Source: Mobilicoccus massiliensis (GTDB lineage Bacteria; Actinomycetota; Actinomycetes; Actinomycetales; Dermatophilaceae). From it: a stretch of 64,000 bases of DNA. Of the stretch, positions 17,767 through 26,768 are shown one piece after another. The stretch lies in NCBI RefSeq assembly GCF_000826525.2, contig NZ_LN651324.1:109789-173788 (forward strand), read 5' to 3'. The translations under genes were made by a program, and so were the position numbers. Each line of letters opens with the position of its first letter. Position 1 is the stretch's first letter. The notes beneath the pieces are model-generated. The model saw only the letters and a program-made list of their open reading frames with translations. It ran no database searches and had not been told where the DNA came from.

Positions 17767-20024
17767 GCGACGACGAGACGACGATGCCCGCGAACACCGC
17801 GCCGTCGCGCCCCAGACCTCACCGGGCCATGTCGGTCGCGGGCCGCCTCCGAACGCTGTCGATCACCCTCGCCTCGCTCATGCTCATCATCACCGTCGTC
17901 GGGCTCGTCGGTCTGAACCAGATCCGCAACTCCGCCGACACGAACCTCGGGGTCGTCGGCCCCGCCGTGGACGGCAACCGACAGATCCGCGACCTCATGC
18001 TCGAGGCCCAGAGCTCGCTTCGGGGCGTGCTCATGATCCCGGCCGACCAGCGCGAGAGCATCACGGGCCGGCAGGTGGCCGAACCGTTCCGTCGCAACCG
18101 GGCCCAGATCGGATCCGAGCTCGAGCAGCTCGAGGCGCACGTGACCAGCGAGGCCTACGGCGGAGGTACTGGTCAGCACGTGCTGCCCCGCCTGCTCGCG
18201 CAGCAGCGGGCGGCCGTCGACGACTGGTGGTCCTACGCCCGGCCGCTGGTGGAGGCCGGATCCGCCACGCCGGACCAGTTCGCCGAGTCGCGACGGCGCT
18301 TCGAGCGCTTCTCCACCGTCAGCGGGCAGGTCGACGCCCTCGTCATCGCCCGTCGTCAGGAGTTGCGGCGCTCGGCACGCGACGTCGCCGTCACCACGTC
18401 GTGGTCGGTGGTCGTCGCGACCTTCGTGGCGATGGCGGCCGCACTGTTCGTCGGCTATCGCACCTCGCGGCAGCTCACCCAGCCGATCGTCGCCCTGCGC
18501 GACACGATGAGCCGGCAGCGCGCCGGAGACCGCGAGGTCATGGCAGACACCACCACCGGGGCCACCGAGGTGCGTCAGCTCGCCACCGATGTCAACGCAC
18601 TGACCGCGGCCTACAACCGGTTCCTCGACGAACAGTGGATCTCGAGCCGGGCCCAGAACGCCGAGACGATGACGAGCCGCCGCATCCGCGAGACGGGTGG
18701 GGTCGACGAGGCGGTCGAGGAGACGGTCGTCGGCGTCGCCGAGGGTCTGCACCTCGACCGGGTCGCCTGCGCGATGTTCTCCGACGACGGCGGCCTCGGC
18801 GAGGTCACCCTGTCGCTGCGCGTGCCGGACGGTGAGTCGGGAGAATCGGTCGTGCGCCGGTTCACCCTCCCACCGGGCCTGCGCCGCAACCTGGGCCGGA
18901 CCGTCGCGGGCATGTGGGCGGCGCGGCAGACCGTCGTGATGCAACCCGACTCCGACGACACCGGGGCCATGGGTCTCGCGGTGGCCGTCCTCGGCACGAC
19001 CGGGGCGGGTGGTCTCGTCATCAAACCCTTCGGCCTCGGAGAACGGCCGATGGGCGTCATCGTCGCCTCCTACGACGACCGTCGCCGGCGCTGGTACGAA
19101 TCGACGATCTCCTCGATCGCCCACATCGCGGGCGAGGTGGCGACCCGGGTCGTGGCGGGGGAGTCCGAGACCGCCCGCGCGGAACACGTGCGACGGCTCG
19201 AGGATCTCGACCGGCAGAAGAACGACTTCATGTCGACGGTGAGCCACGAATTGCGCACCCCGCTCACGTCGATCTCGGGCTACCTCGAGATGCTGCACGA
19301 CGGCGACGCGGGGGAGCTCACGCCCGAGCAGAACGCCATGCTCGAGGTCGTCGACCGCAACGCGCTGCGCTTGCGGGCACTCATCGAGGACCTGCTCGTC
19401 CTCAACCGGATGGAGTCCGTGGTCACACCCTCTCGCGGGGAGCGGGTGAATCTCGTCTCACTCGTCGCCGACACCGTCGAAGAGATCCGTCCCGCGGCGG
19501 CGAAGGGGCGGGTCGACCTGCGCTTGAGCCGGCCGCCCGAGGACGTCGAGAACATCGAGCCATCCGAGACGTCGCAGACGATCGGGGCGAGCGGGACCGT
19601 CCTCGGCGATCGGCTCCAGCTCGGACGCGCCCTGACGAACATCGTGTCGAACGCCGTGAAGTTCACGCCGGCGGGCGGCCGGGTCGACCTCTCGGTGCGC
19701 CGGATCGTCGACGGGGACGAGCCCGCGGTGGAGGTCGTCTGCGTCGACACCGGCATCGGGATCCCCGCGAGCGACCAGGAACGCCTCTTCACCCGGTTCT
19801 TCCGGGCGAGCAACGCGACCTCCGCCCAGGTGCCCGGGACGGGGCTCGGCCTCGTCGTCGTGCAGGGCATCGTGGAACGCCACCACGGCCGGCTCGAGCT
19901 GGACTCCGAGGAGGGGCGAGGCACGACCGTGCGCATGATCCTGCCCGTCCACCCCGAGGCCCGCGTCGGTGCCGCGGCGAGCGAGGGCGCGAGCGGCTCC
20001 GAGGCGAGCACGCCGGGGGAATGA
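17763..20024 (+). CDS. Membrane sensor histidine kinase (extracellular sensor-HAMP-GAF-HisKA-HATPase)
   Basis: 753 aa. TM1 is at ~32-52. An extracellular helical region of about 160 residues resembles CHASE3 or MCP-type sensors. TM2 is at ~210-232, followed by HAMP (TSRQLTQPIVALRDTMSRQRAGD). A GAF-like domain lies at ~305-470 and the dimerisation/H-box has SHELRTP with His495. The ATPase has N-box NIVSNAVKF, DTGIGIP, FTRFFRA and GTGLGL. All catalytic motifs are intact. ATG 17763 overlaps the glycosyltransferase stop (ATGA). It is the last gene of the RR-HEAT-GT2-HK cassette. The signal sensed is unknown. Confidence 0.92.
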   Translation: MSDDETTMPANTAPSRPRPHRAMSVAGRLRTLSITLASLMLIITVVGLVGLNQIRNSADTNLGVVGPAVDGNRQIRDLMLEAQSSLRGVLMIPADQRESITGRQVAEPFRRNRAQIGSELEQLEAHVTSEAYGGGTGQHVLPRLLAQQRAAVDDWWSYARPLVEAGSATPDQFAESRRRFERFSTVSGQVDALVIARRQELRRSARDVAVTTSWSVVVATFVAMAAALFVGYRTSRQLTQPIVALRDTMSRQRAGDREVMADTTTGATEVRQLATDVNALTAAYNRFLDEQWISSRAQNAETMTSRRIRETGGVDEAVEETVVGVAEGLHLDRVACAMFSDDGGLGEVTLSLRVPDGESGESVVRRFTLPPGLRRNLGRTVAGMWAARQTVVMQPDSDDTGAMGLAVAVLGTTGAGGLVIKPFGLGERPMGVIVASYDDRRRRWYESTISSIAHIAGEVATRVVAGESETARAEHVRRLEDLDRQKNDFMSTVSHELRTPLTSISGYLEMLHDGDAGELTPEQNAMLEVVDRNALRLRALIEDLLVLNRMESVVTPSRGERVNLVSLVADTVEEIRPAAAKGRVDLRLSRPPEDVENIEPSETSQTIGASGTVLGDRLQLGRALTNIVSNAVKFTPAGGRVDLSVRRIVDGDEPAVEVVCVDTGIGIPASDQERLFTRFFRASNATSAQVPGTGLGLVVVQGIVERHHGRLELDSEEGRGTTVRMILPVHPEARVGAAASEGASGSEASTPGE

Positions 20025-20235
20025 TGTGGTCCCGTCACGTGTTGAGGGGGAGGCGACGGCCGTCGTCGAGGCCGCGACCAGCGAAATCGACGTCGTGGCC
20101 GCTCGTCTGGCATCATTGACCGTTGGCTGCCGGTTCACGCACCGAAGAATCTCTGATGTTCTTGCGAGCCGTTCCCGCTTCGAGGGAACCCCTCGCCCGC
20201 GACCCGGTGGACCTCACGACGCCTAGGAGATCACC
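20025..20235 (+). promoter_or_regulatory. rpmE leader (possible L31 autoregulatory leader)
   Basis: 211 bp between the kinase gene and rpmE. It contains a GTTCCC...GGGAAC hairpin (20171-20176 with 20184-20189) and the ribosome site CTAGGAGA just before the rpmE GTG. Ribosomal-protein L31 leader RNAs are known in Actinobacteria; whether this is one needs a covariance-model match. No clear promoter hexamers were found. Confidence 0.35.
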
Positions 20236-20451
20236 GTGCAGAAGGACATCCACCCCGACTACGTCGAGACGACCGTGACGTGCACCTGCGGCAACGAGTT
20301 CGTCACCCGCAGCACCTCCACGAGCGGCCGCATCAACGCCGACGTGTGCAGCCAGTGCCACCCGTTCTACACGGGCAAGCAGAAGATCCTCGACACCGGT
20401 GGTCGCGTCGCCCGCTTCCAGCAGCGCTACGGCAAGAAGGCCGCCAAGTAG
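20236..20451 (+). CDS. rpmE: 50S ribosomal protein L31
   Basis: 71-aa large-subunit protein, full length for bacterial L31. It begins [16 protein letters not shown] and keeps zinc-type cysteines (CTCGN and [13 protein letters not shown]), so it is the C-plus, zinc-binding form. GTG start with AGGAGA 6-8 nt upstream. A strong hairpin follows the stop. In other actinobacteria rpmE directly follows rho; here the regulatory glycosyltransferase cassette lies between them. Confidence 0.97.
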   Translation: MQKDIHPDYVETTVTCTCGNEFVTRSTSTSGRINADVCSQCHPFYTGKQKILDTGGRVARFQQRYGKKAAK

Positions 20452-20458
20452 CACTCTC

Positions 20459-20496
20459 CAGAACGCCGACCTCCCGCGCGGGAGGTCGGCGTTCTG
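20459..20496 (+). terminator. Hairpin terminator after rpmE
   Basis: Perfect 17-bp stem with a 4-nt loop (20459-20496), starting 8 nt after the rpmE stop. It has no U-run. It may also attenuate rather than fully stop reading into prfA. Confidence 0.85.
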
Positions 20497-20611
20497 CTGT
20501 CTGCGCATCCGGGATTCCGTGACTTCGTGACACTCGCTCGACGGATGCACGCCCGATGCGCCCGCACCCGACCCGTCCGACCGCGCCCTCGGCGCACCAG
20601 AGGTGACCCCC

Positions 20612-21718
20612 ATGACCTGGACCGATCCGGCACTCGCGTCCTCGGCCCGGCCGGCGCTGACCGAGCACGCCGAATGCGAGGCCCGGCTGGCCGACCCCGA
20701 GGTGCTGGCCGATCCGGCGCTGGTGCGCAAGGTCAACAAGCGCTACGCCGCGCTCGGCCCCGTCGTCGCGGCCTACCACGCCCTCGAGTCCGCCGAGGAC
20801 GACCTCGAGGCCGCCCGTGAGCTCGCCGCGGACGACGAGGCCTTCGCCGCGGAGATCCCGGCGCTCGAGGCCACCCGCGACGACGCGGCGGAGAAGCTGC
20901 GGCTCCTGCTGCTGCCCCGCGACCCCGACGACGACCGCGACGTCATCCTCGAGGTCAAGGCGGGGGAGGGTGGTGAGGAGTCGGCCCTCTTCGCCGGCGA
21001 TCTCGTGCGCATGTACCTGCGCTACGCCGAGCGGCGCGGCTGGTCGGCGCAGATCATCGACGCGACCGACTCCGACCTCGGCGGCTACAAGGACGTGCGG
21101 ATCGCCGTCAAGGCCAAGGGAGTTCCCGGCCCCGGCGAGGCGCCGTGGGCGCGCCTGAAGTACGAGGGCGGGGTGCACCGCGTGCAGCGCGTCCCCGTCA
21201 CCGAGAGCCAGGGCCGCATCCACACCTCGGCCGCGGGCGTGCTCGTGCTCCCCGAGGTCGAGGACGAGGGCGAGGTCGAGATCGGGCCCAACGACCTGCG
21301 CATCGACGTCTATCGCAGTTCGGGGCCGGGCGGCCAGTCGGTCAACACGACCGATTCGGCCGTGCGCATCACCCACCTGCCCACGGGCATCGTCGTCTCG
21401 TGTCAGAACGAGAAGAGCCAACTGCAGAACAAGGAGGCCGCGCTGCGGGTGCTGCGTGCCCGGCTGCTGCAGGCCGCCCGTGACGCCGCCGATGCCGAGG
21501 CGAGCGCAGCCCGGCGCAGCCAGGTACGCACCGTCGACCGCAGCGAACGCATCCGTACGTACAACTTCCCCGAGAACCGCATCGCCGATCACCGCACGGG
21601 GTTCAAGGCGTACAACCTCGACGTCGTGCTCGACGGCGAGCTCGACCCCGTCGTCGGGTCGGCGATCGAGGCCGACGACGCCGCCCGCATGGCCGCTCTC
21701 GCCGGGGGAGGGGAATGA
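20612..21718 (+). CDS. prfA: Peptide chain release factor 1
   Basis: 368-aa RF1 that ends translation at UAA/UAG. The PVT tripeptide ([15 protein letters not shown]) is the stop-codon recognition motif of RF1. GPGGQSVN holds the GGQ that triggers peptidyl-tRNA hydrolysis. An N-terminal helical domain precedes these. ATG 20612 is chosen because AGAGG is about 8 nt upstream; GTG 20603 is in frame but poorly placed. The stop overlaps the start of prmC, the methyltransferase that modifies this GGQ. Confidence 0.97.
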   Translation: MTWTDPALASSARPALTEHAECEARLADPEVLADPALVRKVNKRYAALGPVVAAYHALESAEDDLEAARELAADDEAFAAEIPALEATRDDAAEKLRLLLLPRDPDDDRDVILEVKAGEGGEESALFAGDLVRMYLRYAERRGWSAQIIDATDSDLGGYKDVRIAVKAKGVPGPGEAPWARLKYEGGVHRVQRVPVTESQGRIHTSAAGVLVLPEVEDEGEVEIGPNDLRIDVYRSSGPGGQSVNTTDSAVRITHLPTGIVVSCQNEKSQLQNKEAALRVLRARLLQAARDAADAEASAARRSQVRTVDRSERIRTYNFPENRIADHRTGFKAYNLDVVLDGELDPVVGSAIEADDAARMAALAGGGE

Positions 21719-22710
21719 GCGAGGCCGACGGTCGGGGGAACGGGACGAGCTCGAGCGGCCCGGAGCGCCGCGGGCCGGCGCCCGTGACACCGAGGCCGTC
21801 GTCGCCCACCAGGCCGGGGGAGCCGAGGGCCGCGACCCTCTCCGAGGTATTGCGACAGGCGACGATGCGTCTCACCGACGCGGGAGTCACCTCGCCGCGC
21901 GCCGACGCTGCGACGTTACTCGCGTTCGTCCTCGAGACCGACACGGGCGAGCTGCACCGCCGCGTCATCCTCGGCCGCGACCTGCCGGCCGAACTCGCCC
22001 CGCGGTTCGCCGAGCTCCTCGACCGTCGCTGCGCCCGGGAGCCGCTGCAGCACCTCACCGGCACCGCCCCCTTCCGGCGCCTCGACCTCGCCGTCGGCCC
22101 GGGCGTCTTCGTCCCTCGACCCGAGACCGAGGTCGTCGCCGGCCTCGCGATCGAGGCTCTCGCCGGTGGGGGCGTGTGCGTGGACCTGTGCACCGGTTCG
22201 GCGGCCATCGCCCTCGCGGTGGCCGACGAGGTGCCCGGCGCGACGGTTCACGCCGTCGAGCTCTCGCCCGCGGCCGTCACCTGGGCCGCGGCGAACATCG
22301 AGGCCACCGGTCTGCCCGTCACGCTGCACGAGGACGACGTCACCGGCCGACTGGACTCGCTGGCCGAACTGCGCGGGCGGGTCGACGTCGTCGTCAGCAA
22401 TCCCCCGTACATCCCGTCGGACGCCGTGCCGGTGGACGTCGAGGTCGCCGACCACGACCCGACGGAGGCCCTCTACGGGGGCGGCGTCGACGGCCTCGAG
22501 ATCCCCCGCGCGGTGATCGAGGCGGCCGCGGCTCTCCTGGTCGAGGGCGGCATGATCGTCATGGAACACGCGGACGTGCAGTCAGACGTCCTCGTCGCCG
22601 TGCTCGCCGCCGACGAACGCTGGCGCGACGTCGCCGCCCACGCCGATCTCACCGGTCGACCCCGCGCCGTCTCCGCACGCCGCACCTCGATCCACCAGGT
22701 GGCCTCCTAG
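21715..22710 (+). CDS. prmC: Release factor glutamine methyltransferase (HemK)
   Basis: SAM-dependent enzyme that N5-methylates the GGQ glutamine of RF1/RF2 (331 aa). After a Ser/Pro/Arg-rich N-terminal extension of ~40 residues that most homologues lack, a helical substrate domain is followed by the Rossmann methyltransferase domain. The latter has [21 protein letters not shown] and the catalytic NPPYIPS. ATG 21715 overlaps the prfA stop by 4 nt (ATGA), so translation is coupled. sua5 starts 10 bp after its stop. Confidence 0.95.
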   Translation: MSEADGRGNGTSSSGPERRGPAPVTPRPSSPTRPGEPRAATLSEVLRQATMRLTDAGVTSPRADAATLLAFVLETDTGELHRRVILGRDLPAELAPRFAELLDRRCAREPLQHLTGTAPFRRLDLAVGPGVFVPRPETEVVAGLAIEALAGGGVCVDLCTGSAAIALAVADEVPGATVHAVELSPAAVTWAAANIEATGLPVTLHEDDVTGRLDSLAELRGRVDVVVSNPPYIPSDAVPVDVEVADHDPTEALYGGGVDGLEIPRAVIEAAAALLVEGGMIVMEHADVQSDVLVAVLAADERWRDVAAHADLTGRPRAVSARRTSIHQVAS

Positions 22711-22720
22711 ACTGCGAGAC

Positions 22721-23647
22721 ATGAGTCCCGTCATCGCGTGCAGTGACGACGACGGCCGCGAGAAGGGCATCTCCGCGGCCGTCGATGCCGTTCGCGCAGG
22801 TCACCTCGTCGTCCTGCCCACCGACACCGTGTACGGGGTCGGCGCGGACGCCTTCGACGAGCAGGCCGTCGCCGCCCTGCTCGCGGCCAAGGGGCGAGGT
22901 CGCGAGATGCCACCTCCCGTCCTCGTCCCGAGTCCCCGCACGATCGACGGGCTCGCCGTCGACGTCGCCGACTACGCCCGCCGGCTCATCGACCGGTTCT
23001 GGCCCGGGGCGCTGACGATCGTCGTCCGCGCGCAGGCCTCCCTCATGTGGGATCTCGGGGACACCAACGGCACCGTCGCGGTTCGCATGCCCGACCAGCC
23101 GCTCACCCTCGCCGTGCTCGCCGAGACCGGCCCCCTGGCGGTGACGAGCGCCAACCGTCACGGCGAACCGCCGGCCCGCACGGTCACCGAGGCGGCGAGC
23201 CAGCTCGGCCCCAGCGTCACGGTCTACCTCGACGCCGGCCCGAGTGGCGACAGCGAGGCCTCGACCATCGTCGACTGCACCGGCGACGCCCCGGTGATCC
23301 TCCGCCACGGCGCCATCCCGGAGTCCGAGATCCTCGCCGTGTCCCACGACGACCACGACGACCACGACGCGGACACCGATGCCCCCGCTCAAACAGGCGG
23401 TTTGCCCCCGGAGGTTGCCGGGGCCCCCACTCGGACAGGCGGTTCGAACGGGGAGGACACCTACGCCCCGGCTCGGACAGGCGGTTCCCACCCGGAGGAC
23501 ACCGACGCGCCCGCTCGGACAGGCGGTTTGAACGGGGAGGACACCGACGCCCCGGCTCGGACAGGCGGTTCGAACGGGGAGGATGCCGGTGCACCCGCTC
23601 GGACAGGCGGTTCGAACCACGGCTCGCACTCCGACAGCGAGGACTGA
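22721..23647 (+). CDS. sua5: L-threonylcarbamoyladenylate synthase with a repeat-encoded C-terminal tail
   Basis: Makes threonylcarbamoyl-AMP for the t6A37 modification of ANN-reading tRNAs. Residues ~12-205 are the YrdC/Sua5 fold (VVLPTDTVYGVGADA, the K-R-P element, LAVTSANRHGEP). From about residue 206 the protein departs from the family. An Asp/His stretch comes first, and from residue 223 a tail of ~86 residues made of a 14-aa repeat (PARTGGSNGEDTDA type). That tail is encoded by a 42-bp tandem DNA repeat also found in the wecA downstream gap. The classical Sua5 C-terminal domain is absent, so the core is TsaC-like and the tail is probably disordered and dispensable. Confidence 0.93.
   Translation: MSPVIACSDDDGREKGISAAVDAVRAGHLVVLPTDTVYGVGADAFDEQAVAALLAAKGRGREMPPPVLVPSPRTIDGLAVDVADYARRLIDRFWPGALTIVVRAQASLMWDLGDTNGTVAVRMPDQPLTLAVLAETGPLAVTSANRHGEPPARTVTEAASQLGPSVTVYLDAGPSGDSEASTIVDCTGDAPVILRHGAIPESEILAVSHDDHDDHDADTDAPAQTGGLPPEVAGAPTRTGGSNGEDTYAPARTGGSHPEDTDAPARTGGLNGEDTDAPARTGGSNGEDAGAPARTGGSNHGSHSDSED
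23387..23617 (+). repeat. 42-bp tandem repeat, six copies, inside the 3' end of sua5
   Basis: The core GCTCGGACAGGCGGTT(C/T) begins at 23387, 23429, 23471, 23513, 23555 and 23597. The period is exactly 42 bp, keeping the reading frame. The same core in reverse orientation, with the same period, lies after wecA. It is not CRISPR: there are no unique spacers, and the rest of the unit is also repeated. Confidence 0.92.
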
Positions 23648-23656
23648 CGACGTCGC

Positions 23657-24766
23657 ATGCGCGAATACCTGCTCGTCTTCGTCGTCGCAGTGGCGGTGAC
23701 CTACGCGCTGACGCCACTGGTGCGCGTGATCGCCGTGCGCATCGGGGCGATGACGGCGGTACGGGCTCGTGACGTGCACACCTTTCCGGTGCCCCGGCTC
23801 GGGGGAGTGGCGATGCTCTTCGGGTTCCTCGCCTCGGTGGCCGTCGCGACGCGCTTGGAGCATCTGTCGCAGATCTTCGCGAGCCAGGAGATCCTCGGCA
23901 TCTGCCTCGGCGCGATCCTCATCACGCTCGTCGGGGCGATCGACGACGTGCGCGAGCTCGACTGGCTCACCAAACTCGCCGGCCAGATCATCGCCACGGG
24001 GGTGATGGCCGGCCTCGGCGTCCAGTTGCTCTCGTTGCCGCTGTTCGGGGTGACCGTGCTGCCGGCCCCGGTGCTCATGGCGCTGACGATCGTCATCGTC
24101 ATCGTCACGATCAATGCGGTGAACTTCATCGACGGCCTCGACGGTCTCGCCGCCGGCATCGTCGCGATCGCCTCGCTCGCGTTCTTCCTGTACGCCTACC
24201 AGCTGTCGTTCCAGTACAACCCGCCCAACGTCTTCTCGACGGCGACGTTCGTCACGGCGGCACTGCTCGGATGCTGCGTCGGGTTCCTCCCGCACAACTT
24301 CAACCCCGCCCGGTTGTTCATGGGCGACGCGGGGGCGCTGCTGCTCGGGCTGCTGCTCTCGGCCGCGACGATCTCGATGATGGGCAACATCGACCCGAGC
24401 GTCGAGGTGAGCCGCAACGCGACGGTCGCGATCATCCTGCCCATCGCCCTGCCCCTGGCGATCATGTCGATCCCGTTGCTCGACATGACCCTCGCGGTCG
24501 TCCGCCGCACTCGTCGAGGTCAGCGGCCCTGGCACCCGGACGCCCAGCATCTCCAGCACCGGATGCTCCAGCTCGGCCACTCCCACCGCGGCGCGGTGCT
24601 GCTGCTCTACCTGTGGGCGGCGATCATGGCGTTCGGAGCGACGTCGTTCGCGTTCGTCAGTGGCCCGCTGCCGTTGTTCTTCATCGCGGCCGGAGTCATC
24701 GCGGCGCTGCTGCTCACCGCCCGGCTCCCCACCTGGCTCACCCGGCGACGTCGGGCGACGCGCTGA
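23657..24766 (+). CDS. wecA: Undecaprenyl-phosphate GlcNAc-1-phosphate transferase (WecA/TagO/MraY family)
   Basis: Polyprenyl-phosphate sugar-1-phosphate transferase that starts lipid-linked glycans (369 aa, about ten membrane helices). Motifs in order: VPRLGG; VGAIDDVRELDWLTK with the catalytic Asp pair; NAVNFIDGLDGLAAG; RLFMGDAG; and the cytosolic HPDAQHLQHR loop typical of WecA/TagO. In the conserved actinobacterial order this gene lies between sua5 and the atp operon, as here. It is the only initiating transferase in the window, so it may prime the glycan assembled by the 33-52 kb locus. It is flanked by inverted arrays of a 42-bp repeat. Confidence 0.94.
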   Translation: MREYLLVFVVAVAVTYALTPLVRVIAVRIGAMTAVRARDVHTFPVPRLGGVAMLFGFLASVAVATRLEHLSQIFASQEILGICLGAILITLVGAIDDVRELDWLTKLAGQIIATGVMAGLGVQLLSLPLFGVTVLPAPVLMALTIVIVIVTINAVNFIDGLDGLAAGIVAIASLAFFLYAYQLSFQYNPPNVFSTATFVTAALLGCCVGFLPHNFNPARLFMGDAGALLLGLLLSAATISMMGNIDPSVEVSRNATVAIILPIALPLAIMSIPLLDMTLAVVRRTRRGQRPWHPDAQHLQHRMLQLGHSHRGAVLLLYLWAAIMAFGATSFAFVSGPLPLFFIAAGVIAALLLTARLPTWLTRRRRATR

Positions 24767-25120
24767 CCCGTGTCACCCGAGGCGATCGCGCTCCGACAGG
24801 TCGTTCGAGCCGAGGTCGAGAAGGCAAACCGCCTGTTTGAGCGGGGGTTGGGGCGGGAGGTGGGGTGGACCGCCTGTTCGAGCGGGGGTTGGCGCGCGCG
24901 GTTGGGGCGAACCGCCTGTTCGAGCCGTTCGAGTCGCTCTGAGTCAGGCGTCCGAGGGGTGGGCGTTCGAGGGCGGCGGTCCTGGACGCGAAATGGTCGG
25001 TCGTGATTCTCCTGTGATAGCTTGACCGTGCTTTGCCCGGTGTTGCGCCGCAGGCCACAGCTCGGATGTGCAAAGCATTCCCACCGCCGATCCGCGGACG
25101 ACAGGCAGGCCTTCCCCCAC
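24767..25120 (+). other. wecA-atp gap (354 bp): repeat array and likely atp promoter region
   Basis: No gene is seen. The left part holds the reverse-orientation 42-bp repeats (24825-24925) and one degenerate forward copy near 24790. The right part contains a weak -10-like TAGCTT (25018-25023). It also has a long-range stem GCTTTGC/GCAAAGC (25030-25036 with 25070-25076) that could shape the 5' leader of the atp transcript. Confidence 0.5.
24825..24925 (-). repeat. Second ~42-bp repeat array, opposite orientation, after wecA
   Basis: The core ACCGCCTGT(T)(C/T)GAGC begins at 24828, 24869 and 24911 (spacing 41 and 42). It is the reverse complement of the sua5 array core. Together the two arrays bracket wecA as inverted repeats. 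Confidence 0.85.
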
Positions 25121-25585
25121 GTGAACCTCTTGACGACGACCCGCGCGCGAACCTCGCGACGTGCCGCCGCCTCGACCATGTGGCGACCCCTGCTGGCCGG
25201 TGGCCTCGTGCCCTGTCTCGGGCTCGCCCCGGTCGCGGGCGTGGTGGGCTGGACGATGGGCGGAAGCCCCACGGCCTCGAGCGCGCTATTCGGTCTGGGT
25301 CTGGCCACCCTGTTCTTCCTCGTCGGGTTCGCGTGCCTGCGTCTCGTCCTGGCCGGCCCGGCCTCTGGCCAGATGGCGGGGGCGCTCGGCGTCTTCTTCG
25401 TCCAGGTCTTCCTGCTGCTCGGTCTCGTCGACGTCATCGAGGCCGTTCCCGGTCTCGACGGACGGGCCTTCGCGGTGGGCGGCCTCGTCGCCGCGCTCGC
25501 CTGGCAGGCGGGGCAGGCGTGGGCCGTGCTGCGCACCCGTCGCCTCACCTACGGCGACCTCGAGATGCCGGGTGACGCGTCGTGA
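25121..25585 (+). CDS. ATP-synthase-operon membrane protein (Rv1303-position hypothetical)
   Basis: A 154-aa protein with about four hydrophobic segments (for example GLGLATLFFLVGFACLRLVLA and ALGVFFVQVFLLLGLVDVI). It holds the position of the small membrane protein found between wecA and atpB in other actinobacteria, and resembles AtpI-like (ATP synthase I) proteins thought to help c-ring assembly or Mg2+ supply. No catalytic motif is seen. GTG 25121 is chosen; the frame is open further upstream but that part is Arg/Cys-rich and unlike protein. The stop overlaps the next start (GTGA). Confidence 0.65.
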   Translation: MNLLTTTRARTSRRAAASTMWRPLLAGGLVPCLGLAPVAGVVGWTMGGSPTASSALFGLGLATLFFLVGFACLRLVLAGPASGQMAGALGVFFVQVFLLLGLVDVIEAVPGLDGRAFAVGGLVAALAWQAGQAWAVLRTRRLTYGDLEMPGDAS

Positions 25586-25962
25586 ATTCGCCCACACCGG
25601 CCGGGACCGCGTCGGGTCTCTCGGGCCCTCGCGCGGGCTCCACGCTCGCCGAGTCCGAGATCCGTGGGCAGGGGATCGAGACCGAGGCAGCGACGGGTGT
25701 GACCGCCTACCTTCTCGCGGGACCCCTGACCTTCGGCGGCATCGGATATGGTCTGGACCGGTGGCTGGGCACGACCTGGATCGTCGCTGTCGGCATCCTG
25801 AGCGGCGTGGCTTTGGCCATCTATGTCATCTGGCTTCGATACGGTGACGGAACACCCGCCCCGACTGCGTCGGGTGACCCGTGCCCTGAGCGCCACAACG
25901 CGGATCCTGCCTCCTCCGAGGTCGTCTCCGCCGGTATCACAACGAACGAGGAGAGCCAGTGA
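25582..25962 (+). CDS. atpI: AtpI/AtpZ-family protein
   Basis: 126-aa protein with two membrane helices (TAYLLAGPLTFGGIGYGL and WIVAVGILSGVALAIYVIWL). The first carries the Gly-rich GGIGYGLDRWLG signature of AtpZ/AtpI proteins, which aid assembly of the F1Fo rotor ring. The C-terminal ~35 residues are polar and variable. GTG start overlaps the preceding stop by 4 nt and its stop overlaps the atpB start by 4 nt, so the three genes are translationally coupled. Confidence 0.8.
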   Translation: MNSPTPAGTASGLSGPRAGSTLAESEIRGQGIETEAATGVTAYLLAGPLTFGGIGYGLDRWLGTTWIVAVGILSGVALAIYVIWLRYGDGTPAPTASGDPCPERHNADPASSEVVSAGITTNEESQ

Positions 25963-26768
25963 ACGTCATCTCGATGACGGCATCGAGTGCAGTGATGGCC
26001 GGCGGTGAGGGGGTCTTCACGCCGCCGAACCCGACGGACTTCTGGCAGCCGCTGATCGGCTCCGGGGCCTGGGCCTTCACCCGTCCGATGGCGCTGCTGC
26101 TCATCGCAGGTCTGTTCGTCGGCGGCATGACGCTGTGGATGTCAAGTGGCGCCGCCGCCGTGCCGAGCCGCAAGCAGTACTACCTCGAACTGCTCTACAA
26201 CTTCGTGCGTAACAGCATCGCGCGCGACATGATCGGCGGAGCCCACTTCAAGCGGTTCCTCCCTCTGCTCTTCGCGCTCTTCACGTTCATCCTCGTGAAC
26301 AACCTCATGGGCGTCATCCCGCCCTTCCAGAACCCGCCGATGGCGCGGATCGGGTTCCCGATCGCCCTCACCCTCGTGGCCTACATCGCCTACCACTACG
26401 TGGGGCTCAAGCGGTACGGCCTCTTCGGCTACTTCAAGCACATGATCCCGCCGGGCCTGCCCCTGTGGATCGCGCCGGTCATCTTCGTGCTCGAGCTCAT
26501 CACGTACTTCATCACTCGGCCGCTCACCCTGGCCCTGCGTCTCTTCGGCAACATGTTCGCCGGCCACATGGTGCTCGTGCTCTTCATCCTCGGTGGCGAG
26601 TTCCTCCTCTTCCACGGAGAGGGCCTGCTCAAGGCCGCCGGCGTCGCCTCGCTCGGCATGGGCGTACTCATGACCGTGTTCGAGCTGCTGATCCAGTTCC
26701 TGCAGGCCTACGTCTTCACGCTGCTCACGGCGTCCTACATCGCCACGGCGCTCGCCGACGACCACTGA
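25959..26768 (+). CDS. atpB: ATP synthase Fo subunit a
   Basis: Proton half-channel of the Fo motor (269 aa). Five to six membrane helices are visible. The conserved helix RPLTLALRLFGNMFAGHMVL carries the essential arginine that faces the c-ring, and the last helix has LLIQFLQAYVFTLLTASYI. GTG start within the upstream atpI stop overlap. The gap to atpE is 106 bp and holds GAAAAGGA as the atpE ribosome site. Confidence 0.97.
   Translation: MNVISMTASSAVMAGGEGVFTPPNPTDFWQPLIGSGAWAFTRPMALLLIAGLFVGGMTLWMSSGAAAVPSRKQYYLELLYNFVRNSIARDMIGGAHFKRFLPLLFALFTFILVNNLMGVIPPFQNPPMARIGFPIALTLVAYIAYHYVGLKRYGLFGYFKHMIPPGLPLWIAPVIFVLELITYFITRPLTLALRLFGNMFAGHMVLVLFILGGEFLLFHGEGLLKAAGVASLGMGVLMTVFELLIQFLQAYVFTLLTASYIATALADDH

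Noticed and set aside
23387..23617. CRISPR array
   Set aside because: Copies have a 42-bp period with the in-between bases also repeated and coding in frame; there are no unique spacers and no cas genes.
23387..23647. PARTGG repeats in the Sua5 tail as LPXTG-like sortase sites
   Set aside because: There is no signal peptide, hydrophobic anchor or basic tail, and Sua5 is cytosolic; the similarity is by chance.
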